In this document: one piece after another, positions 15,589 through 21,619 of the stretch
Layout of the letters: the number at the start of each line of letters is the position of its first letter
How positions within the stretch are numbered: position 1 is the first letter of the stretch
NCBI GenBank assembly: GCA_934648845.1
Contig: CAKUFS010000030.1
Coordinates: 1-25,981 of the forward strand
From: an uncultured Eggerthellaceae bacterium
GTDB taxonomy: Bacteria; Actinomycetota; Coriobacteriia; Coriobacteriales; Eggerthellaceae
Reading direction: 5' to 3'
DNA length: 25,981 nucleotides
Notes under the pieces: generated by a model
The model's input: only the letters and a program-made list of their open reading frames with translations
Told to the model about the DNA's origin: nothing
Database searches by the model: none
Made by a program: the position numbers and the translations under genes

Positions 15589-18000
15589 ATGGCAAAGCAT
15601 GTGCGTCCGATCCACGATGATGAAACGTTTGAGTTTGGGGTGCCTGGCTTCGCTATGCCCGCCTCCGAAGATTCTCTGTCTCAAAAATCCGCAAAACCTA
15701 AGAAGCCCAAAAAGAAGCACCGTGTGCTCAAGGTGCTGCTGGGCTTGATTCTTGTCTGCGTTGTTGCCGTGGGCGCCCTGTGCGCGTACTGGTTGCGCGA
15801 CATGCCCGACTGCTCCGCTGCCGAGGACTTCAACCGTGCGCACGATACGGAAGTGTACGCGAACGACCACACCACGCTTCTTGCGCGCTTCCAAATGGAA
15901 TATCGTATTCCGCTTGAATCGCTTGATAGCGTTGCCGATTACGTTGAGCAAGGCGCCATTGCCGTGGAGGACCAGCGCTTTTACACGCATGGCGGCGTTG
16001 ATCCCATAAGCATTGTGCGTGCTGTGATGGGCAACCTTACAGGGAAGGGCTTTTCGGGTGCGTCCACTATCACCCAGCAGCTGGTGCGCAACACGGTTTT
16101 GGCTGATGAGATGACCGATATGACCATCAAACGCAAAGTGCGCGAAGCGTATGCCGCGTTCAAGATGGAAGGCCTGTTCACGAAAGACGAAATCCTGCTG
16201 CTGTATTTGAACACCATCAATTACGGGCAGGGCGCAAATGGCATCGAGGCCGCTTCGCAGCGCTACTTCTCTAAATCGGCTAGCGAGCTCACGCTGGTTC
16301 AGGCCGCGCTTCTGGCGGGTATTCCGCAGTCGCCCGTGTACAACAATCCCATCGATTACCCCGATCACGCGCTTGCCCGTCGCAACGTGGTGCTTGATCG
16401 TATGGCGGAATGCAACTATATCACGCAAGAGCAAGCCGAAGAGGCGAAGGCGCAACCCATTGAGCTTGAGGTCTCGTGGAATTCCCAGCAAGGCATGGAG
16501 AAATACCCGTATTTTGCCAGTTACGTGCGCCAGCAGCTCTACGACTCCTACGATTTGTCTACTGCCGATATTTTCCAGGGCGGCATGACCGTGTACACCA
16601 CGCTTGATCCCGAGATTCAAGAATACGCGGAAGCTGCTGCGGCCGCAAAGGAAAGCCAGGTCTCCGACGCGTTTTCAGTGGCGCTGGTGGCTATCGATCC
16701 AAGCACCGGCTACGTAAAAGCGCTGGTGGGCGGCAAGGATTACAACGAAAACCAGTATAACTTGGCCACGCAAGGCGCGCGTCAGGCGGGTTCGTCGTTC
16801 AAGACGTTCACGCTGGTTTCGGCGCTTGAGCAGGGTATTAGCCCCGAGACCACTGTCCGCTGCACATCGCGCGTGAAAATCAAGGACTGGAGCGTAGAGA
16901 ACATTTACGGCATCAATTACGGTGACCGCTCGATTGCGCGTGCCTTCGCCGTGTCGTCGAACACAGGTTTTGCGCGCTTAATCAGTGCAATCGGACCCGA
17001 AAAAGTAGTTGAGTTGGCGCATCGCCTGGGTATTACGTCGCAGCTTTCAGCGGTGCCGGCGCTCACGCTGGGCACGAGTTCAGTGACTCCGCTTGAAATG
17101 GCCAGCGCGTATGCCACCATTGCGAGTGGCGGTATTTATTACGAGCCTGTTTGCATTCAGGAGGCCTACGATTACAAGGGAAACTTGGTGATTGACAACA
17201 CGAATCCCCAGGGTACGCGCGTGCTCAATCAGGAAATCGCCGGTGCTGCGATTGACGTTATGCGCCTGGTGGTCGAAAGCTACGAAGGAACCGGTCGCGA
17301 TGCCGCGCTTTCCAGCGGTCAGGTTGTCGCCGGTAAAACAGGTACGTCCGAGAACTACAAAGACAGCTGGTTTTGCGGCATTACGCCCCAGATGTCGGTG
17401 GCCCTTTGGATGGGCGACCCTTCGAATGTAGCGCAAATTCCTAGTTCGATTTCGGTCTGCAGTGCCTTCGCCACATTCATGAACGCTTATATGGAGGGCC
17501 GCTCGGTTCAGGAATTCCCCAAAGTGGAGGCGCCCACGTACACGAAGAAGTTCAAGAACGCCGACCTTGACCTTACGTTGACTAGCTCGCTTCCCGAGCC
17601 GAAAGACGCCACGGGCATGACCGAGGAAGAGGCGCGCGCCCTGCTTTCGGGGCACACGGTGGTGTATCGCGAGGCATACAGCGACACGGTGCCGGCGGGC
17701 TCGGTAATCAGCCAGTCAACGGAAGACGGCATGGTTGTGGTAGTGATTTCGAAGGGTCCCGAGAAGGGTGCGACCGACCCCACAAAGCCGGGCACGACTG
17801 ATCCCACTAAACCCGATTCAGGAAAGACCGATCCGGTTGAGCCCACGCCTGACCCGGGCTCGGGTACCGATCCGACGCCAATGCCTGATCCGGGCGGTTC
17901 TGGTTCGGGTGAGCCCAGCGGCCAGGATAACGAAGGCGGTGCACCAGTGGCCGATGACCCCGGTGATGATGGCGGGGAAGGCGTGTCGGTTGCCGGATAA
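15589..18000 (+). CDS. Class A penicillin-binding protein (transglycosylase-transpeptidase) with PASTA domain
   Basis: This bifunctional enzyme polymerises and crosslinks peptidoglycan outside the membrane. A short basic cytoplasmic tail is followed by one TM at about 47-68. The glycosyltransferase domain has the catalytic Glu127 in VEDQRFYTHGGVD and the STITQQLVRN motif. The transpeptidase has SxxK at Ser402-Lys405 (SSFK), SxN at 456-458 (SSN) and KTG at 583-585. A single PASTA domain follows at about 673-725 (MTEEEARALLSGHTVVY...VPAGSVISQS), then a Pro/Asp/Gly/Thr-rich tail to residue 803, likely in the wall. PASTA domains are thought to bind muropeptides or beta-lactams. A paralogue faces it at 19397-21568. 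ATG has AGGGAGG upstream. The gene is of the ponA/pbp1 type; a specific symbol is not justified. Confidence 0.95.
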   Translation: MAKHVRPIHDDETFEFGVPGFAMPASEDSLSQKSAKPKKPKKKHRVLKVLLGLILVCVVAVGALCAYWLRDMPDCSAAEDFNRAHDTEVYANDHTTLLARFQMEYRIPLESLDSVADYVEQGAIAVEDQRFYTHGGVDPISIVRAVMGNLTGKGFSGASTITQQLVRNTVLADEMTDMTIKRKVREAYAAFKMEGLFTKDEILLLYLNTINYGQGANGIEAASQRYFSKSASELTLVQAALLAGIPQSPVYNNPIDYPDHALARRNVVLDRMAECNYITQEQAEEAKAQPIELEVSWNSQQGMEKYPYFASYVRQQLYDSYDLSTADIFQGGMTVYTTLDPEIQEYAEAAAAAKESQVSDAFSVALVAIDPSTGYVKALVGGKDYNENQYNLATQGARQAGSSFKTFTLVSALEQGISPETTVRCTSRVKIKDWSVENIYGINYGDRSIARAFAVSSNTGFARLISAIGPEKVVELAHRLGITSQLSAVPALTLGTSSVTPLEMASAYATIASGGIYYEPVCIQEAYDYKGNLVIDNTNPQGTRVLNQEIAGAAIDVMRLVVESYEGTGRDAALSSGQVVAGKTGTSENYKDSWFCGITPQMSVALWMGDPSNVAQIPSSISVCSAFATFMNAYMEGRSVQEFPKVEAPTYTKKFKNADLDLTLTSSLPEPKDATGMTEEEARALLSGHTVVYREAYSDTVPAGSVISQSTEDGMVVVVISKGPEKGATDPTKPGTTDPTKPDSGKTDPVEPTPDPGSGTDPTPMPDPGGSGSGEPSGQDNEGGAPVADDPGDDGGEGVSVAG

Positions 18001-18189
18001 GTGATTGCAGGTTTGCTTGCGTTGCGTGTACGCGCCATGCGGCGGCTGGTGCGTTGGCGTCTTGCTGCCCCGTTCGCGCCGTCTGCGCGGTAAAGGAAAC
18101 GCTTTGGTGATGATTCCGCGATGCGCCTGTGGGCAGTGCAGAGTTTGTTCTAAAATGCACCAAAACGTTTAAAAGGAGACCATACAGCT

Positions 18190-18672
18190 ATGAATATGAG
18201 AAAAGGCGCATGCGTTATTTGCGGACTTGCATTGACGGGGGTGCTTGCCACGGGGTGTATGCCCGCGTCTTCGCAGACGGGTTCTTCGGCAGCATCGTCC
18301 GCAACGCCTGCGAGTGCGTATATTACTTCGGTTCATCAGGCATTTTCCACGATTGACGTGCAAATGGAAGACGTGAAAAAGGCGGCTGCGGCAGCGGATA
18401 CGGCCGCAGTCTATGCGGCGCTCGATAGAGTGGACGCCCAAGTGACCGAGATCGAGAAGCTTACCGTTCCTGAAGGACTCGAGGAAGTGCAAGCGAAATA
18501 CGCAGGCGCTTCAAAGAATCTGGCAGAGACGTTGCGCGCTTATGCTGCATATCGACTCGATGGGGGAGCAAATGCTTCCGATGCAGCCACGAAACTCGCC
18601 GCTATTCAGGCCGATTACAAAGAAGGTATCGAAGCCCTGCGCGCTGCCGATGAAATTGCCAAAAGCCTCTAA
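18190..18672 (+). CDS. Small putative lipoprotein
   Basis: I do not recognise a family. The 160-residue product starts with RK at positions 4-5, a hydrophobic stretch, and LATGC ending at Cys23, which fits a lipoprotein signal loosely (Ala instead of Leu three residues before Cys). A Ser/Ala linker follows, then about 115 residues predicted helical and Ala-rich (DVKKAAAAADTAAVYAALDRVDAQV), like a three-helix bundle. AAGGAG lies at 18173-18178; TAAAAT at 18151-18156 could be a -10 box, without a good -35. It sits between two convergent PBP genes, so a cell-envelope role is a reasonable guess but no more. A second ATG at 18196 is a possible alternative start. Confidence 0.8.
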   Translation: MNMRKGACVICGLALTGVLATGCMPASSQTGSSAASSATPASAYITSVHQAFSTIDVQMEDVKKAAAAADTAAVYAALDRVDAQVTEIEKLTVPEGLEEVQAKYAGASKNLAETLRAYAAYRLDGGANASDAATKLAAIQADYKEGIEALRAADEIAKSL

Positions 18673-18678
18673 CGTGCC

Positions 18679-18711
18679 TTGTTGACAAATTGCCCCACCT
18701 TTTGTCAACAT
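18679..18711 (+). repeat. TTGTTGACAAA hairpin repeat, copy 2
   Basis: TGTTGACAAA and TTTGTCAACA form a 10-bp stem around TTGCCCCACCT, six bases after the lipoprotein stop, followed by TTTTG. Here the repeat could serve as a weak terminator. It is inverted relative to copies 1 and 3. Confidence 0.8.
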
Positions 18712-18723
18712 TTTGAGCATTCG

Positions 18724-18757
18724 AAAACCCGAGGTGCCCCGTGCGCCTCGGGTTTTT
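18724..18757 (+). terminator. Rho-independent terminator of the lipoprotein gene, possibly bidirectional
   Basis: AAAACCCGAGG pairs with CCTCGGGTTTT, with inner GC pairs and a short loop; TTTTT follows. The AAAA on the 5' side would also give a short U-run on the minus strand. Confidence 0.9.
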
Positions 18758-18904
18758 ACGTCCTGGTGAGGTGGGTAGTCCGAGCTTAGCCTTTTCCTGT
18801 CAGAGCGGGAAGTCTTGTCATCTTTCGGCAATTTGAGGTGTCCGCCGGCAAGGGCTCGCCTGTCGCATGTTGGGTTCCGACGTTCCCTTTGAGCTCCTCG
18901 GTGG

Positions 18905-19120
18905 CATGTTGTCGTTTTTTCCGTCCAAATGCGCAAAATATTCCCGTTCGGAGTAGGTCAGAGCGTGCCTGCAGCTCGCTTAGAACCGTTTTGGATGACG
19001 CCGATATGCAAAAGACCAGGTCGTTGAATCATAATCGACGATTACATGAGAATCAACACACATCCCACCTACCCCGAACGGGAATATTTTGCACATCGGC
19101 GTCCATTTTCCGACAAGATG
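18905..19120. repeat. Large palindromic element, copy B (54-bp arms, 108-nt core)
   Basis: The left arm is 18905-18958 and the right arm 19067-19120. They are complementary at 38 of 54 positions without gaps by hand count, including the run AAAATATTCCCGTTCGG. The outer ends match copy A in the same orientation (CATGTTGTCGTTTTTTC left; TTTCCGACAAGATGGCTGGCGG right), yet the core aligns with A and C only when reversed: GACCTGG is 42 nt from one junction and 56 from the other on the minus strand. The element lies between the lipoprotein gene and the oppositely oriented PBP gene. Confidence 0.75.
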
Positions 19121-19186
19121 GCTGGCGGCTTGACGACTTCGCCAATAGAAAATGCGTGGGAAGGCGCCTGGCGGCAAGGGCTCGCC

Positions 19187-19267
19187 TCACGACTCCGCTT
19201 GGATAATGCTTCTTCTTGCTTGGGACCTGTTCAACTTATCCAAAACGTCGCAGTTCGACTTGTCCTT
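19187..19267 (+). repeat. GGATAA...TTATCC dispersed repeat, copy R3
   Basis: CTCACGACTCCGC, then GGATAATGCTTCTTC (GGATAA 19201-19206), TTCAACTTATCCA (TTATCC 19236-19241) and GCAGTTCGACT. This is the best-preserved copy beside R2. The arms TTGGATAA and TTATCCAA pair perfectly across about 29 bases. Confidence 0.75.
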
Positions 19268-19298
19268 TGCTGGCAGATGCCCTAAACCCAACCGCGAA

Positions 19299-19331
19299 TT
19301 GTTGACAAAAGGTGGGGTAATTTGTCAACAA
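19299..19331 (-). repeat. TTGTTGACAAA hairpin repeat, copy 3
   Basis: This copy has the same orientation as the one at 2003-2035, with loop GGTGGGGTAA. It abuts the leftward PBP terminator and shares its A/T-run, so a terminator and a repeat are joined here. Confidence 0.8.
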
Positions 19332-19360
19332 AAAAGCAGGTTCGCCTGAACGAACCTGCT
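19329..19360 (-). terminator. Rho-independent terminator of the second PBP gene
   Basis: On the minus strand AGCAGGTTCG and CGAACCTGCT form a perfect 10-bp stem with a 6-nt loop, followed by TTTTTT (19329-19334 on plus as A). It lies 36 bases past the stop codon of the leftward PBP gene. Confidence 0.92.
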
Positions 19361-19396
19361 TGTAATCCCAGCAATAATGGCTGTTGAACGCGCCCT

Positions 19397-21568
19397 TTAC
19401 GACTCCGGCTTCGACGGCTCGGGCGTTGTCGTGCCTCCCGACTCGCCGCCCGTCGTGTCACCGCCGCCTGTTGAGCCTCCTCCTTCGGTGCCGCCGGATG
19501 TGCCGCCGCCCGTTGTGCCTCCCGACGTGTCGCCGCCTTCGGTGCCGCCAGTTGCATCACCATCGCCTCCCTCGGTGCCGCCTGACGTTCCGCCGCTTTC
19601 GGTGCCTTCCGTCTTGTCTTTATCCTTCTCGTCTGCCTCGTCGTCTTCAGTGCTCTTCGCGCTCAAACCAGCGTTCCACTTGTTGTTGTACTCGGGGTCC
19701 TTGTACGTGGGGAAGGAATGCATCGGTGTGGAGGCAAGTGCCGCATCCATGAACTCCTTGAACATGGCATTGCAGCTCAAATTCTCGGAGGTAATCTGCG
19801 CAAAGCGATCGCCAATCCAGCAGGCGCACGCCAGGTCGGGCGTGTAGCCGATCAGCGTGTGATCGTGGAAGTCGCTGGTCGTACCGGTTTTGCCGGCAAC
19901 TTCGCGTCCGCCCTCCAAACGCGCCGATGCAGCAGTACCGTCGCTTTGCGTGAACACCGTTTGCAGCACGGACGTCACGGCGCCGCAGACCGACTCGCTC
20001 AAAACGCGCTCTCCTTCCTGCTTGTTCTCGTATACCGTTTCACCTTTGCTGTTGGAAATCTTGCTGACCACCACGGGGTCGTAATGGATGCCGCCCGCCG
20101 CCAGCGTTGCGTATGCGCTTGCCATCTCCAGCGGCGTGATGTCGAAAACGCCCAAGGTCAGCGTGTCAACGTTCATCAGGTCGCTTGTGTCAACGCCCAT
20201 GCGTTTGCACACGTCGATGACCGCCTGACCGCCCAGGTATTCCTGCAGCTGCACGTACGCGGTGTTCGAAGAAACCGCGGTGGCCGACTGCAGCGAGCGC
20301 GTGCCGTAATTGATGCCGCCGTAGTTCTCTACGGTGCCCAGGCCACTTTTCAGCTTGTAAGGGGAAGAGCAATCAACCAGCGTTGAGGGGTTAATGCCTG
20401 CTTCGATTGCAGCGATAAGCGTGAATACCTTGAAAGATGAACCCGTGGGACGTCCACCCTGGGCTGCAATGTTGAACTGGTTCTCGCGATAGTCTTCGCC
20501 ACCCACCATGGCAACAACATGTCCGTTCGAGGGGTCAACAGCAACCAGGGCTGACTCCAAGCCGTCTTCCATGCGCTCGGCCTGGTCCGCAACGGTTTGC
20601 TCGGCGATTTCCTGTTTCTCCACGTCAAGGGTGGTGTATACCTTCAAACCGCCGGCGAAGATGTCGTTCATGGAATACTCGTTCAAAAGCCACGTGCGCA
20701 CGTACGACGTAAAGTACGGGTACCGATAAATACCGTCTTCTTGGCTTTCATCCTCAAGGTTCAAGTTCAAGTCGCTGCTGGCGGCCTCGGCATATTGCGC
20801 CTGGGTGATATGCCCCGCGGAAAGCATGCGCGAAAGCACCACGTTGCGGCGATCCTTGCAGCCTTCGGGGTTGTAAACAGGGTTCCAATTCGACGGCGAC
20901 TGGGGAATACCCGCCAGCGTTGCGGCCTCCACCAGCGTTAACTCGGAAGCATGCTTGCTGAAGTAGTGCATCGATGCGGCCTCAATGCCGTAGGCGCCAT
21001 CACCATAATTAATGGTGTTCAGGTACATCAGCAAAATCTCGTCTTTCGAGTAGTATTTCTCCATCTCCAGGGCAAGTTCCGCTTCGCGAATCTTGCGTTC
21101 AAGAGAGATAGTAGTCATCTCGTCGGCAAGAATGGTGTTGCGTACGAGCTGCTGGGTAATAGTCGAGGCGCCTTCCAGACTTCCGCCCATAAGGTTGTTC
21201 ACCACGGCGCGCGTGATGCCAATAAGGTCCACGCCGTTGTGCTCGTAGAAGCGGTTGTCCTCGGTGTCCACCGTCGCATTGACCAGAAGCTCGGAAACGT
21301 CGCTCAAACTCGTAAGCGGCTCACGGTTCTCCAGGCGGAATTCCGCCAGAACCGTTTTGCCATCGGCGGCGTACACCGTCGATTTCTCCGAATAGTTGAA
21401 CGCATCCGATTCAACCACGCTGGGCAGATCTTCGGTCCAGCCTGCAGTCACGCTCAAAACGCTGCGTACAGCAACGACCCCCACAAAACAGATGGCGGCA
21501 ACAATGAACAGAAGGACCCAAGCCGGTGCATGTGTGCGCGATTCGCGCTGTTTTCTTCGTGTATTCAT
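19397..21568 (-). CDS. Class A penicillin-binding protein (transglycosylase-transpeptidase), Gly/Thr-rich tail
   Basis: This is the second bifunctional peptidoglycan synthase of the window, 723 residues from ATG 21568. TM at about 16-38; glycosyltransferase Glu103 in TEDNRFYEHNG and STITQQLVRN; transpeptidase GSSFK, AVSSNTAY and AGKTGTTSD motifs. There is no PASTA domain; the last ~80 residues are acidic then a repetitive Gly/Thr/Ser/Glu tail (SGGTEGG units), likely crossing the wall. It shares near-identical blocks with the PBP at 15589 (STITQQLVRNT, LADEMT, LYLNTINYG-like), so the two are paralogues. A GTG six codons upstream (21586) keeps the frame open but falls before the -10 box, so I reject it. 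No Shine-Dalgarno precedes ATG 21568, and the message is probably leaderless. Confidence 0.94.
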   Translation of the reverse strand: MNTRRKQRESRTHAPAWVLLFIVAAICFVGVVAVRSVLSVTAGWTEDLPSVVESDAFNYSEKSTVYAADGKTVLAEFRLENREPLTSLSDVSELLVNATVDTEDNRFYEHNGVDLIGITRAVVNNLMGGSLEGASTITQQLVRNTILADEMTTISLERKIREAELALEMEKYYSKDEILLMYLNTINYGDGAYGIEAASMHYFSKHASELTLVEAATLAGIPQSPSNWNPVYNPEGCKDRRNVVLSRMLSAGHITQAQYAEAASSDLNLNLEDESQEDGIYRYPYFTSYVRTWLLNEYSMNDIFAGGLKVYTTLDVEKQEIAEQTVADQAERMEDGLESALVAVDPSNGHVVAMVGGEDYRENQFNIAAQGGRPTGSSFKVFTLIAAIEAGINPSTLVDCSSPYKLKSGLGTVENYGGINYGTRSLQSATAVSSNTAYVQLQEYLGGQAVIDVCKRMGVDTSDLMNVDTLTLGVFDITPLEMASAYATLAAGGIHYDPVVVSKISNSKGETVYENKQEGERVLSESVCGAVTSVLQTVFTQSDGTAASARLEGGREVAGKTGTTSDFHDHTLIGYTPDLACACWIGDRFAQITSENLSCNAMFKEFMDAALASTPMHSFPTYKDPEYNNKWNAGLSAKSTEDDEADEKDKDKTEGTESGGTSGGTEGGDGDATGGTEGGDTSGGTTGGGTSGGTEGGGSTGGGDTTGGESGGTTTPEPSKPES

Positions 21569-21573
21569 AATAG

Positions 21574-21588
21574 GGTATACTACCACGA
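21574..21588. promoter_or_regulatory. Probable overlapping divergent promoters for the second PBP and the U32 gene
   Basis: TATACTACCACG (21576-21587) gives TATACT (21576-21581) rightward, with a start near 21588 and a 32-nt leader before the U32 gene. Leftward it gives TGGTAGTAT (-10 at 21577-21582), eight bases before the PBP ATG. Neither direction has a strong -35. Confidence 0.55.
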
Positions 21589-21619
21589 AGCAAATTTTTA
21601 CATGTGGAGGTACTCTGTT

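Noticed and set aside
19397..19660. Tandem Gly/Thr repeat DNA at the PBP tail considered as a mobile or CRISPR-like array
   Set aside because: It is in-frame low-complexity coding sequence without spacers of uniform length.
20951..21619. Upstream extension of the U32 reading frame
   Set aside because: It runs antisense to the PBP gene and has no family likeness; ATG 21620 has a proper ribosome binding site and the family N-terminus.
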